Assembly: GCA_950295325.1 (NCBI GenBank) | Contig: OX485803.1 | Span: forward strand, 28,024,001-28,088,000 | Reading direction: 5' to 3' | From: Polytrichum commune | Lineage: Eukaryota; Streptophyta; Polytrichopsida; Polytrichales; Polytrichaceae | Length of the DNA: 64,000 nt | Part shown: one piece after another, positions 21,453 through 33,741 of the stretch | Layout of the letters: each line of letters starts with the position of its first letter | Numbering within the stretch: the stretch's first letter is position 1 | Notes under the pieces: generated by a model | What the model was told of the DNA's origin: nothing | Databases searched by the model: none | What the model saw: the letters and a program-made list of their open reading frames with translations, nothing else | Position numbers and translations under genes: made by a program

Positions 21453-22817
21453 TGTGAGGCCAAACCACCCACCCTTAGGCGTCCTAGTCCGGGTGAGGGC
21501 ATGGGAATCACATTCATGTTCACATAACTCCAATTATTTCTACGTAATTAAACTCCCTTACATTCCACATCAATCTTGGCACACCAATCCATTCCACGAT
21601 AAGATTACAAGCGTTGACAAACGCTCTTCTCTACTATCACAATCCTAACACACCCTATTGCGACCCCAACATCACTCACATCCAAGTTCACCCACTAATC
21701 CTACCATCTAATGTCTCTTGTTCCCCCAACTTGCTAATGAACTAATTATCTAGATTAATATTATGTAATGACCTAATTAATCAACTATCACATAATCTAG
21801 TGTAGCACTATTGGTCCCCCCCTTTTATACCACTTCGGCCTAGATCCTACAAACACCTACATTCTCAATTCGGTCAGCGCCTCAAGCCAGCATTCTAACT
21901 TCGGTCGGCTCCTCAAGCCAGCAGTCTAACTTCGGTCAGCTGCCTCAAGCCAAAATTCTAACTTCGGCCAGCGCCTCAAAGCCAGCAGTCTAACTTCGGT
22001 CAGCTGCCTCAAGCCAGCATTCTAACTTCGGCCAGCGCCTCAAGGCCAGCAGTCTAACTTCGGCCAGCGCCTCAAGCCAGCATCTTCAATTCGGTCGGCT
22101 CCTCAAGCCAACATTCTAACTTCGGCCAGCGCCTCAAGGCCAGCAGTCTAACTTCGGCCAGCGCCTCAAGCCAGCATCTTCAATTCGGTCGGCTCCTCAA
22201 GCCAACATTCTAACTTCGGCCAGCGCCTCAAGCCAGCATCCTCAATTCGGTCGGCTCCTCAAGCCAACAATCTAACTTCGGTCAGCTGCCTCAAGCCCGT
22301 ATTCACAATTCGGTCGGCTCCTCAAGCCAGCAGTCTAACTTCGGTCAGCTGCCTCAAGCCAAAATTCTAACTTCGGCCAGCGCCTCAAGCCCGTAGAGAG
22401 GGAGCAAGGGGAGGGGGAGAAGAGAGAGAGAGTGTGTGAGAGGGAGAGAGGGAGAGGGAGAGAGGAGAGAGCACCCCAAAACCACACACCCCTTAACCTT
22501 TTCCTAACTAAAAATAACTCAAGCTTATCCACTAAACCCTCAACCCCTAAAGCAACACGGGAAGGCCTCAATTCAAACAATTAAACCCCAAGGCCCTTCC
22601 CCTTTCTTAACACACACACTCTCAACTTAATTCAACCAACCCACTAATGTCACTAATCCTTTAATTAACTACACAAAATAAGCCTAAGGCCTAAAATATA
22701 AATCCACACCAAGCCTCACTCTTTTTAATCATTTTTGTTGTTTCAATAACGACTTCAATGCAATTGTAAGTAAATTCTAAACATAAAACAAATATGAGCA
22801 ACCATTTTGGGCTCATA
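21453..22817 (-). mobile_element. Antisense solo LTR of the TGTGAGCCC family
   Basis: Flanked by the 5-bp duplication TAACA (21448-21452 and 22818-22822), 1365 bp. On the reverse strand it starts TATGAGCCCAAA and ends with the family 3' motif (CCCGGACTAGGACGC...GGCCTCACA). It interrupts the LINE between LKNLGN and NKAPGPD. No coding capacity. Confidence 0.88.
21865..22395. repeat. Minisatellite in the solo LTR
   Basis: About sixteen variants of a roughly 31-bp unit, AACTTCGGTCAGCTGCCTCA plus AGCCAGCATTCT. It ends against a GA-rich tract (22395-22470). Confidence 0.9.
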
Positions 22818-22822
22818 TAACA

Positions 22823-24343
22823 ACAAAGCCCCCGGCCCGGACAAAATTTCCAATTCAATCCTAAAAAACATGCCACCACACTTTTACAAACTCCTATATC
22901 TATTCTTCAAACACTGCTATAAACAAAAACAAATTCTTGCATCATGGAAAACAAGCCTCACAGTTTACTCTATAAGAAAGATAATCCAGCACAACTTACA
23001 AACCATAGACCTATTGCTCTAGCCAACACTATATATAAATTTTACACAAGCACTTTAACATTCATCCTCTCGGCATATGAAGAAACCCCAAATACTACAT
23101 GATAGTCAAGAAGGATTCAGAGCAAAAAGAAGAACATCCCGACAACTCCAAGTACTTATTGCCGCGTTAGAAGATGCAAGATTCACAAACCAGGACATAT
23201 ACATTTTATACATAGATTTCAAAAATGCCTTTGGATCCATTGACCATGCTAGACTACTAGCCATAATGAAAGATCTTAGATACCCAAATGATGCCATAAT
23301 TCTAATTGGAAATATATACTCACAATCCACTACTACATTCATTGGAGAACACTTCGGTAAAACACAACCTATCCCTATATAAAGAGGAACAATACAAGGC
23401 GATACCCTAAGTCCATACTTATTCATCATATTCTTAGAACCCCTCCTTAGATGGTTACAACAAGGAAATAACGGATACACATTCGGAACATCCAGAGTAA
23501 AAATCTCCTCAGCAACATATGCCGATGACTTGGCAGCCATTGCCAACAATTTAAAATCTCTACAAACACAACTCAACAAACTCGACAAATTTTGTGAATG
23601 GGCTGGTATGGACCTTGGAATACCTAAATGCGCAATTACTGGATGTCCGAACAAATCCAAAGCAAGCCCCCTAGCATTTAAAATTCAAATTCAAGCTGCC
23701 AATATAAATTATAAAAACGAACCTATATTAGTTTTGAATCAAAACGAACCATATACATATCTTGGAATAAATCTTGCCCCCCTCACTAAAATGGAAAACA
23801 CAAATACACACCACCACAGCCAAAGTAATAAAACAATGCAAAGACCTTACAGCCTGTCCAACCACCATGAAACAAAAAATTAATATGATAGACACAATCA
23901 TACGCGCTGGGATCGCATACAGTTTTTATGCTGTACCATACTCCCTACTTGCTATAAAAAAACTAGATAAAAAGATTATAGCCCTCCACAAAGCAATATG
24001 TGGGCTTCCAAAATGCACATCAAACATAGCCACACAACTCCCTCATGACTTATTTGGAATAGAAGCCTTTTCACTAAAAAACGCCTACCTACGATGCATA
24101 GGGGAGCAACTACAACATGCCCTTAATGACACGGGTAGACTTGGGAAAATCTACAACGGACTTCTACAATTTATACTAGCAACATTTGGTGGCGCTGAGG
24201 AACTACCTTGTATCAAATACCACCATTGTGTCCGATCACCTATTACTAGAACACTATTCTTACTTAAAAAAAAAGCAGGAGTTCATCTGAAAAGCACAAT
24301 GAATAACTTCATATTTAATACCTCCCCACTTGAAAACGTCTAG
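22823..24343 (+). pseudogene. LINE reverse transcriptase
   Basis: Motifs in order: NKAPGPDKISN (RT block 0/1), LTNHRPIALANTIYK after a frameshift, DSQEGFRAKRRT, ILYIDFKNAFGSIDH (motif A, first catalytic Asp), GTIQGDTLSPYLFIIF (motif B), TYADDLAAIA (motif C, the YADD box at about 23519-23530), and AGMDLGIPKCA. Stops include TAA at about 23380 just before GTIQGD. The catalytic Asp residues remain. The G-poor codon use matches the rest of the LINE. Confidence 0.85.
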
Positions 24344-26112
24344 ATGAAAGAAGCGCAAAATATTGAAGGACTAAACCAAAAAACATCACTTAAATTACTA
24401 CAAAAATTACTAGTGCACAATATAATTGAACTGGGGCAAATCACTCTACCCAATGGCCTTAATATGATGAGCCCAAATGATTTTAAAAACTATCATTCGA
24501 ATCCTACCAAATTAATTAAAAGCGTATTAAACATTGCTCAACAACTATTCTGTCACCCCTCCTGCCCCCCACAATGTCAACAACCATGCACGCACCATCA
24601 CCCCTCAAGAACTCTAAAAGACAAATATATCATAATAAATCACAACATCCTCCCCAGACAACCCGACCCCCCAGTACACCCCCCAACCCACCTCCCCCAC
24701 ACCAACCTCCCCCGCCAAGAGACATTCTAAAAGATCCTAGACAATTCCCTATCCACACAATCCTTAGACATAAACAAAGACATTACACTGACTCTAATGG
24801 AATAACAAAAAACGACACATCATATCTATGCCAATGGATAACAAAAAATAATAACATTTACAACAAATGGCAAACCCAAAGAGATTTATTCCACTGGTAC
24901 GACGTCAACACATGTGCCCATAATACCGGACTACTAACTCAATACTACACCAAAAGACGGCATAAACACTTCTCGAACCTAATAAATGCCCACTTTGCCA
25001 CTGAACAACAACGAGACACGAGATACGTTTCCCCCGCAACAATTATCCCACTAGCACACATCTCTATTAATGAATGCAACCCCGAAAATGATATAGAAAC
25101 CAACACCAACACCAACACTATCCAAACACACTTTGATGTTGCCCACATATATGAAGACAATGGACGGCACCTCACTACCATTCCCAAAACTAGACTACAT
25201 TGGCTATGGAAACAATACCAACTTGCAAAAAACACCCCACACGGACTAGAACCACCCACACAACCATTTGAAACTGAAATGGTATGGTTATATCAAAGGT
25301 ACAAATACCGTATCCCTAAAAATGACCCTCTAAAACTAGCCCAATACACAATACCAACCCCAATACTAAACTTCCTAATTACATCATTCAATATCAGCCA
25401 GACATACTTTTCATCTCCAGCCACATGCCCTACACAACTTAATCAATTCTTCTCCCCATTCTCACGAGACAAAATATTTGGATCCCTAGGGAAAGCCTTT
25501 GACCATCAATGGAAAGGAATAGGTTATGCCCACCCCAATAGTGCAAAAGACTTACAACAGGCTATACATTGGGCCCGTCTCGCCGCCAAAAAAGACCCAA
25601 GCACCATCACAATACTCATCTCACCTAATACCAATTGGTACCAAAACTTCAACCCACACTCCGATCCATTCCCAGACACACATATTATCGCTCACTTTGC
25701 TGCAGATACTATCACATATGAAGAACCTACTATACCACCAGAACTCAACATACCTAGGAAAGAACTATCTGCACTACAAATTCTCTGCATACACCACCAA
25801 AATAATTACATAGGAACTTACGAACAACTAACCCAACTCACACACATTGTAAATAATCTCTTAATACAACAACTATATACACAAATTACCACACATACCC
25901 CTCCAAACACCCCTGTCAAACCCAACAAAAAATGGTCCAAACTTACTTATCCTAATACCCCCATACTTATTGAAACGCCTATACCCCAACCACCCGACTA
26001 CCAAACCAACTTACCATTAAAATTCCATCCACAATTCAGTTACTACACTGACGGTTCATTCAAAAAACCTAAACTAATTTCCCCCGGAGTATGGAGAAAA
26101 GAAACAGCATGA
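24344..26112 (+). pseudogene. LINE ORF2 middle segment to RNase H start
   Basis: The 24574-26112 frame is open for 512 residues and is linked by a frameshift to the preceding 24344-24730 frame. Most of it is the poorly conserved linker between RT and RNase H, rich in Pro, Thr and Asn. It ends with FSYYTDGSFKKP, the first catalytic Asp motif of RNase H, followed by a TGA at 26110-26112 where a Trp codon (TGG) is expected. Confidence 0.7.
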
Positions 26113-27504
26113 TATGGCATTTATAGCCCTAAAGGGCTTAGCATAGCCAAAAGACTACATGGCCACCAAAATATCCTACGGGCAGAAATGATTGCTATCC
26201 ATAAAACACTACAAATTATCAATACCCAATATCCTAATGAACCCGCATATATATTTACAGATAGCCTAAATGTACTATATCTACTAAATACACAAATCAA
26301 ACACCCCACACTACACAATAGCCACCCAAACCAAGTCACACTTGCCTCCATGGTACAATTGCTTCAAAACCGCTCCCAACCAACCACATTATACAAAGTT
26401 AGAGCACATGTCAATATAGACGGCAACGAACAAGCAGATAAATTAGCAAAAGAAGGACTAGACCTGACCCATAGAAGTGCCACACATCCATATGAACACG
26501 CACATGCTACACCCTATTACTACCAAAAAGACGAATGGCCCTCCATGATAGACACGCCAGACAAAGGCCCCGTTAGATTTCTAGAAAAACAAATAAAAAA
26601 ATATGACAGAATAAACAACTTAGAAACTATGGCCATACAAACCCCCAATATTTACAAATGGATAGGCAATGAAGACATTGACAAGGAACTTTCCAATGAA
26701 TTTTGGAACAATCCTAATATTACGGACAAGCAAAAATCATGCCTTATCAAATTTCGCACCGGAACCTACATGGGCCAAGCCCGAAAACAAACCTTCTTTG
26801 GTAGACAAAGATTCCCCACTATCACATGTCCCATTTGCAATTCATACGAACCTGATATATGGCTACATGTGTTACTCACATGCAGACAACAACACATACA
26901 CTCATTACACGTCAAAAGACATAACAAAGCAGTATGGGAAATCAGGAAATTACTAATCTCCTCCGAAAAATCCCGATGCTACACCCTTATGAACGCTGGC
27001 ACCTTTAATGACAATCCCCAAGAAAACACCATCCCTAACTGGCTACTACCATGCACATGTGGAAACCAAAGATGCCACTGTAACTCCCAATTTAGACCGG
27101 ATATCCTCTGCGTTAAGGGGTTATCATATCAAAATGAACCCCCCACCAATATAGACCAAACTCTTACCATACAATTCATTGAATTCACATACTGTAATGA
27201 TAGATTTTCACCAGAAACACTAGAAGCCAAAGCTAACAAATACAAGCCACTGATAGACAACGTTGCTGCCCTAGGCTAGAAAATTGATCCGCTTATTGTT
27301 ATTACAGCAGGCGCCAGAGCCGCAACACACATTCCATCAATGAAACTACTTGAAGATAAATTTAAACTGCCTATGCCTTCCATCCGAAATACCTTCAAAA
27401 ACATCAATACCATTGCCATACAATATGCCATGTCCATCCTCCTTCACAAAAGAAGACTAGAAAATCACCAACCTCTACCTCAAATGCAAGACCCCCCTTA
27501 GACC
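26113..27504 (+). pseudogene. LINE RNase H and C-terminal zinc motif
   Basis: Continues the frame of 24574-26112. RNase H motifs: ILRAEMIAI (Glu), AYIFTDSLNVLYLL (Asp), VRAHVNIDGNEQADKLAKEG (His and final Asp). Further on, ITCPICNSYEPDIWLHVLLTC gives a C-x2-C...H...C zinc motif seen at the C-terminus of many LINE ORF2 proteins. After a TAG at about 27277 the frame continues (LPMPSIRNTFKNINTIAIQY) to a stop near 27501, so the original product was about 75 residues longer. Confidence 0.8.
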
Positions 27505-28699
27505 GAACCAAAAATCACACATGTAAAACGCCCTCCCCATACAACTATTAGCTCATGACATGACGTCCAAACTCCACACAAAACAATCCCTATATTAATC
27601 AACCCCTATTTGCTCCGTCTGGTTATTACTGGCTTATATGTGTCACCGGTTTCCATATGGTACCGGTAACTTGTGACTATAGTGTCTACTCTCGAAAGGG
27701 GGAAGTAGTTCCTTACTTCTATTCCTATGTCCCGTGGACATAGGTCTAGGGGTGGAACGAACAGACACTTCATTCACGTCGGTCCCCTACGAGGGATCGA
27801 AGTTTCTTCTCTTCTCTGTCATTCACATGATTGTCGTGCACAAGAAAGAGATTGGACCCCCTTGAATTGCATAGAAACATTTGGAAATGGATCCAAGATC
27901 ACGAAATGATCTTTCGCAATTATAGGACATAGAGGACAAGAAAGCAAATAGACAACAACTCACAAGTTACACATGCCCATGTAAAAAATGCATGGGTGCA
28001 AAAATGTTGTCAAAGAAAACCATCCGCAAACATCTTTGAGTGTACAAATGTGGAAATCCTGATATGTTTGCTAAATGTTGTTGACATTTTTTTCTCTTTT
28101 GAGCAGTATCTAGGTGGGATGGTGTGTAACTTGCTATGTTGCATTCAAACATGTAGAAAATGCAACGACCTTATATGCAGGCTGCAGCAATTGCTGCTTC
28201 ATAGTCTTTAATTTCACGTACTTTACTACTCCAAAGGGATGGAGAACCTAGTTCATTTAGCGACCAACAAAGGTTGGCACGTAATTTTAGGACGGATACT
28301 CTACATGGGCAATGAGGCTTATGAGCAAATCTGAAACTTCCTCCTTTTACATATTGGAATAGGAAGTGGGAGGTTAGAGTGCCAAGGCATCTATACATGA
28401 GATGAGGTATATTTGCATTGCAAGCAGGAAAGGCCAGGGATGAATTATTGCCATTTGTAGGGCAATTGTTTTTTGAACAGAGTTTATAAGTATGTACAAA
28501 ATAAACTCATGGTTTATAGAACATGTACTACAACTAAAGAAAAACCGTCTACCAAGATGGTGATTCATTCATAACTCTATTGGAAGGGACGAGATTGCCA
28601 ATGTGCAGTGGAATTATGTGTCGTTGCCTACATTGTGGAACCCCAAAGTTTGAGGATATGCCATGTTGTAGCAACACGGGAAATTAAAGAGTAGGATAA
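27505..28699. other. Non-coding stretch after the LINE
   Basis: No supported gene. 27505-27610 still has the A+C-rich LINE composition (probable 3' UTR). 27610-28699 changes composition; short frames have no recognisable domain. A small palindrome ACCGGTttccatatggtACCGGT lies near 27646-27668. Confidence 0.5.
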
Positions 28700-29080
28700 G
28701 CTATTGTGAGCCCTAAATTGTGCTCACATTGTTCTCTAACCATTAGGAGTTGCTAATACCTTGAATACGCGCTTACTTGAATTATCTAAGGGTTAAGAAA
28801 TGTGAAGGGTCAAAAGCCTTGATTAGATTAAATTAAAGGGTGAATAAGAGCTAGGAAGGGCAATAAATCTTGGAGGATTAATGGGGAGTAAAGGCGTACG
28901 TGTTTAAGCGTGAGTCTAGTAAAAATGCGTATTAAAAACAACCTAGCAATACCAATAGAATAATAGAAGGGGTCATAACAATGACCATTGTTTATTGAAT
29001 AATATGTACACGATAGCTCAGGAAGAGGGGTAGGAGCCGGTTGGTTGATACGATTTTCCTGCCTAGAAATCACTAGCCAA

Positions 29081-29186
29081 GTCATGTGTAAGACACTAAA
29101 CGATCAGACGAACTCAACGGGAATCGAACCCGGACCGTCTAAGTGTAATACAAACATCCTTCCTCAACCAACCGAGGAAACATGAC
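29081..29186 (-). other. tRNA-like sequence within the solo LTR
   Basis: On the reverse strand there is a D-arm-like CCTC-GGTTGGTT-GAGG and a perfect B-box GGTTCGATTCC. The normal 7-bp acceptor does not pair immediately after the T-arm. An 11-bp inverted repeat (CCAAGTCATGT / ACATGACTTGG, 29077-29087 and 29180-29190) encloses the whole, with about 35 extra nt on the 3' side. Probably a tRNA-derived remnant, not a functional tRNA. Confidence 0.35.
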
Positions 29187-29274
29187 TTGGTGACCACAAC
29201 CACAACGAATCACAACTTATACCATAACACGAGCATGATTACTTGGTAACAACTATGGTGGGTTACTTTTATCT

Positions 29275-29301
29275 TATCTATCTATCTATCTATCTATCTA
29301 T
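29275..29301. repeat. (CTAT)n microsatellite
   Basis: About six and a half uninterrupted CTAT units. Confidence 0.95.
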
Positions 29302-32300
29302 GAGTTTTATTTATCTATGAGTCTAGGGGGAGAAGAAGTCAAGAGAAGAAGAGGGAAAGTGGGTTTGAAAGGGGAAGAGGCCAAAAGAAAAGGTCTTAAC
29401 CCGTTTTTTCTCGCGGGCGGCCCGAAAGATGCCGGGCAACCCGGGAAAAAAGGTAGAGGTTGGAGGGGTCTCGGGAGGTAGGAGGTAGAGAGCTCATTAT
29501 GCATGTGAGAGGTAGAGGTGAGAGGGAGAAGAGCGAGAGGGCGAAGCCCTACTCCGTTGGGGACCGATTCATGTAGAGAAAGAGATAGAGGGTAGAGGGG
29601 GCAAAGCTCTGCTCCGCTATGGAGTGGAAGTGGCGCTAGTGTGATGAGGATTCCTAGTAGAAAGGAGCAGGAAATTCTTGGAAGCACTGATTCGGAATTC
29701 GGTAAGAGGTGAGTGATCGGATGGGACCAGAGAACGGTGCTGTTAAAGTTTCCCTGGTCGGACCAGTGTGCGATGCTCTCGGTCGAGCCATCAAGTAGTG
29801 AGGGAGGGGAACCGAGCAGGGGGGTGGAAGCGTGTTCCGAGGACGGTGTGAGGCGATAGCGGTACTGCCGTGTTTTTCTTCCTTTGTTGGTTTGTTTTGG
29901 GTGGATGCAGCTCTCCTGGGAGGGCGGACGTGGGTCTGGAAGGTGGCGACGAGGGGATTTGAGCAACGGGATTAGCAAGTGGTGAGCGGCGGGGGCAACC
30001 TACTGGGTGCATTGCGCTACCACGGCCTGGCAAGGGATCCAACCAAGTCCACGCGAGCTCCTATGACGGGGTCTGTGTCGGAGGATGGATGATGGGTGAT
30101 GCAGCGAACACTTAAGGGGACAAGGTGAGGAGACGTGCATGTCGGCACTTGCACCAAGTGAGCAGGGTGGTGGCTACGAGGTTGACTGAATGACCATGCC
30201 CGAGGGAAGATCTTTACGTATTTGTGTGATCTTGGGGTGGGGAGTGTGTTCGAGCGCTTGCCGAATCTGGGTTGCTGCTGGGCGGAGGACGGGTGGTCTG
30301 CACTAACAACAGATGGGAGCAACCGCAACTACATGCCTTGATTGCATGTCCCGAGCACAACGAGATTCGGTGCATGGACCCAGCTGGGTGCAGGTTCGTG
30401 GATCCCTATGCTAATGTGATATGGAAATACAGTTTTGGGTCCTGAGTGCATATGCGGCCTGCTACAGCACACATCAACAAGCGCTGAATTGCAAGAGGGA
30501 AGGTAAGCACTAAGAGGGAGGTGCTCCCAAGCGAGGGCAACCTCCGGCACCGATAGTGGAACCCCTGCTCGTAATCACCATCGAACGCCCAAGCGACAGC
30601 AGTAACGAAGGGTGCACATAGTGGGCATGTCAAGGCTTGGTGTTCTACCGAGCGTCGAATCCAGTCAGTCATTGGGGTTCGTCAATAGGCGGTGAGCAAT
30701 CCTTCTTCCCAGAGTCCGGGAGCAGGTGGGCAGCAACCTCCCAAGTCCACCGCCACCGAATAAGGCAATTGTGCTTGAATTGAGTGATTCTCGTTGGGGA
30801 GCTCCTGTTGGAATCGATTCACTCACCCTGCATGGAAGTGGCGGTACAAGCTCATACCGGTATCGAACAGTGAGGGGGAGCATTCGGGTGAGTCAATTCG
30901 TACCTCCCAGCCGAATGAGAGGTGGGATGGCCTTACCCCATGGAAGACTGGAGCCGGGGTTGCGCTCAACATTACTTCCTCAGAGCACTGAATTCCTCGA
31001 AGAAAGGCGAGACCAAGGAGGGTGCCAATGTGGTGTTCAGGGTTGGATGGTGGTTTGGGTAGGTTAGAAGGGTAGGCTGATTGGATTTAACAGTGAAAGG
31101 GACTTAATTGATCCAAATGTTGTATTGACATGGCATTGTAATCAAGCATTTGTAAATGCTTGGATAATTTAATAAAAGAAAGAAAGGTGTTATATACACC
31201 ACTTCTCCTAATCCTCTTCCATTGCTTGCACTTGTTACTTGCATATTTGAATGTAACCCATGAACCCTCACCCGGACTAGGACGCAATCGAAGGGTGAGG
31301 GGGATTTGGGCTTACAGCTATTCACATATTACGCAATAAATTGAACCATTGTAGTGGCTTGTGAGCCCAATACTGTGCCCACAAGTGTTTTTATCTTAAA
31401 ATCATTGGGACAACGGGTTTTTGATTGACATTGAATATTCAAAAGTATAAAAACAGTGAGGCTTCTTAGCCTAGCATTAAGATAAATTAGAAAATTGATG
31501 TGAAGTTACTTCCGGCTTTAGGCTTGAAATAACAAGTTGGGAAATTAGCTAAGTAATAGCTTGAGCTTATGACTAATGGAATTTTGACTAGGTGTGATTG
31601 GTTAGAATTGCGGGTTAGGCTATAGTTAAGTGTATGTTTAGGGATCGGGGGTATAACTTTTGAAGGGGGGGGGGGTCCCTTCCCGAAGGGATTAGGAATT
31701 GGATTTGTGGATGGTGGTGTGGATTTGTGGGAAGAAGCCAGGAAGGCTCGAGAGGGGAGACAGACAGAACAACATGAGAGGGGAGACTGGCCGCACCGGA
31801 GGGTAGCGAAGGGATGGCAATTACTGACACAGAATCGGTGCGGGTAATGGCTGGATGCTGCCGAAGGAAGTCAGCAGCTTCAGAGAGCCGGAGCAAAGGG
31901 GATTAGATTGACACAGCGGCGGAGCAGACTGCCTTGGCCATCGCCAAGTGTGGATTCAAGTAACCTCAGCATTGCGCCGCCGGAGGGGGCGCATTTGAAT
32001 CTGGCATGTGGGAAACGGGGAAATATGCTGGGGCTACACTCGCTCGGACTTGGGAAGCTGTGGGTACTACCGAGGCGATTTCGGCCAATCAGGCACCATG
32101 AACAATGTAAGCAACCTGGTTGAATGCGGAATGAATCTGTTATGAGGTGAGGCAGTGGGTGAGTGCATCACCGAGTAGAGATGGGTTTGGGGAAAAGGAG
32201 GAGGGTTCTGTAGAGCCCACAGCCATCGGGGAGCCACGGAAGGGTGAACACAAGAAGCTGAAGCAAGCTGGAGACGGGGGAAAGAAAGCAACCGGGAGGG

Positions 32301-32309
32301 GGCGGAAAC

Positions 32310-32450
32310 ACAGAGCCTGCGGCCAAGGGAGCGAGCAGGCGGCCAAAGGGAGTGAGCCTGTGGCCAAGGGAACGAGCCTGCACCAAGGGAACAAACCTGC
32401 CCCAAGGGAACGAGTTGCGGACAAGGGAACGCGGACTGCTGGCCGAGGCC
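32310..32450. repeat. Short degenerate array
   Basis: Degenerate repeats of CCAAGGGAACGAGCCTG and GCGGCCAAAGGGAGTGAG, equivalent in position to the GC-rich minisatellite of the 9236 LTR. Confidence 0.65.
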
Positions 32451-32814
32451 AGTGGGAACAGGGACCGAGCCGAGAATGGAAGAGGCGGGCCGCCCTTATT
32501 TATAGGGCATGTGGCTAAATTCAAGGGATGAATGTGGTTACCAATGAATAAGTAACCAATAGGATACGAAGGGATATGTAAGTAGGAAATACATGTTAAA
32601 CAAAATAGATTTAGAAACTTTGAATTAAGACTTTTTAATCAGGCTATAATTAGATACAATGCTAATTTTAACTGAAGCTAACATTTACAAAAATCTACAA
32701 ATACCTAGATGTGAAACACTATATAAAGAGGCCAACTTGAGGGCCATAATACACTTCATTTTGCCCGAAGATCATACGTGAGTGTCCAAACTCCCGAGCA
32801 TTGCATTCGAAGAC

Positions 32815-32965
32815 AAATCGGCACCCTCGGTGCATTAGAGCTTTAGGGTTCGAAATTGGCACCCTCGGAGCATTAGATAGAAAATCGGCACCCTCGGTGC
32901 ACTAAGTCCAAATCGGCACCCTCGGTGCATTAGATAGAAAATTGGCACCCTCGGTGCGGTAAGGT
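32815..32965. repeat. CTCGGTGC minisatellite downstream of TATA
   Basis: Five to six copies of AATCGGCACCCTCGGTGCA with TTAGATAGA spacers. It occupies the same position as the CCGAGG/CTCGG array of the 9236 LTR, although the unit sequence differs. Confidence 0.85.
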
Positions 32966-33195
32966 ATAATTCGGCAATCAACGTGCAAAGTTATCACGAA
33001 GGACTAGGCGATTATTTGAAACATGAGATGAGCAAGCCTTGGGGAAGAAATCAATTGAAGGCCATACATGCGGCTTATTGGCATTATAAAAGCACTACCC
33101 AAGGGAACTCCGATAATTGCTTTGTGAATTCATATAAGTCATCTAAAAGGAGAAGCAACCGCGTTCACGGCCAACTTGAGGTTATCACGTAACAA

Positions 33196-33741
33196 CTCGG
33201 ATTAAATTATAACACTATATTCGTTAAATTGAGACTTTCCCTAGTCTCAAATTAATGGATGGATCAAACAACATGAAGATGCCTGAAATTATATTGTCAA
33301 CAATCTCAAATATATCATATGTTCTAATATCCCAAATCTATGATGTGCGGACATAAGCACATATGGTAGAGCACTCGACACCAACTTCATCAACAAAAAC
33401 ACATTGGGTAGAGCACTCCAAACAAGTTTCACCCAAAAAACATATAAAATGATTTCTATTATTAGAATCCTCAATAACATATAGACATTGCAACATACAA
33501 AGTGCATGTAATAAATGCATATTTCTTCAATCGACAATTTAGTCCCAAACTTAATAATAAGATGAACTTCACATTTTTTTTGAAATATAGTAAATGGATA
33601 TTCATCCAACCCCAAACAATATAGCATTCGTAAGTTCTACCCAAACTCTACCCCAATTTTGAAGAGCACACATATGACTAATTTATATTGCTATAATTAC
33701 GTATTAAACTATAATCATGCTATCACAATCCTACCAACTTC
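33196..33741. other. Non-coding AT-rich stretch
   Basis: No supported gene. It separates the LTR fragment from the 3' end of the DUF7869-like pseudogene. Confidence 0.5.

Larger units (their letters stand above)
18960..27504 (+). mobile_element. Decayed LINE retrotransposon with RNase H
   Basis: The coding strand carries, in order, an AP-type endonuclease, a reverse transcriptase, an RNase H and a zinc-knuckle-like motif. It is broken by frameshifts and stops, by a MITE (19666-20258) and by an antisense solo LTR (21453-22817). The coding strand is strikingly A+C-rich and G-poor compared with neighbouring DNA. The domain order fits LINE clades with an RNase H after the RT (plant L1-like or I-like); clade assignment needs a tree. 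The 5' end is not defined and no poly(A) tail was found. Confidence 0.85.
28705..31316 (+). mobile_element. Solo LTR, TGTGAGCCC family (2612 bp)
   Basis: Starts TGTGAGCCC, ends GGGCTTACA, and is flanked by GCTAT (28700-28704 and 31317-31321). It has the family 3' block CCCGGACTAGGACGCAA close to the end and AATAAAA near 31171 as a possible polyadenylation signal. The core (about 29300-31060) is purine-rich or GC-rich and has no match with the other members by eye. Open frames in it lack domains. Confidence 0.87.
31360..33195 (+). mobile_element. LTR-type fragment with chimeric similarity
   Basis: It starts TGTGAGCCCAATACTGTGCCCACA, only about 40 bp after the previous solo LTR, and its first 200 bp resemble that family. 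From about 32500 it resembles the other LTR family (9236-11664): CACTATATAAAGAGGCCAACTT, CATAATACACTTCATTTTG. No matching 3' duplication of the left flank TGGCT was found, so the 3' end is undefined and the element may be a nested or recombinant product. Confidence 0.6.

Noticed and set aside
29307-31067. Multiple 70-220-residue frames on both strands
   Set aside because: They lie in the GC-rich core of a solo LTR, overlap each other and lack recognisable domains.
31360-33195. A complete solo LTR with defined 3' end
   Set aside because: No copy of the left flank TGGCT was found after a plausible terminal ACA, so only a fragment is reported.
32209-33195. A second nested LTR starting TGTAGAGCCC at 32209
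   Set aside because: The start resembles the 9236 LTR, but no matching GGTTC duplication was found on the right.
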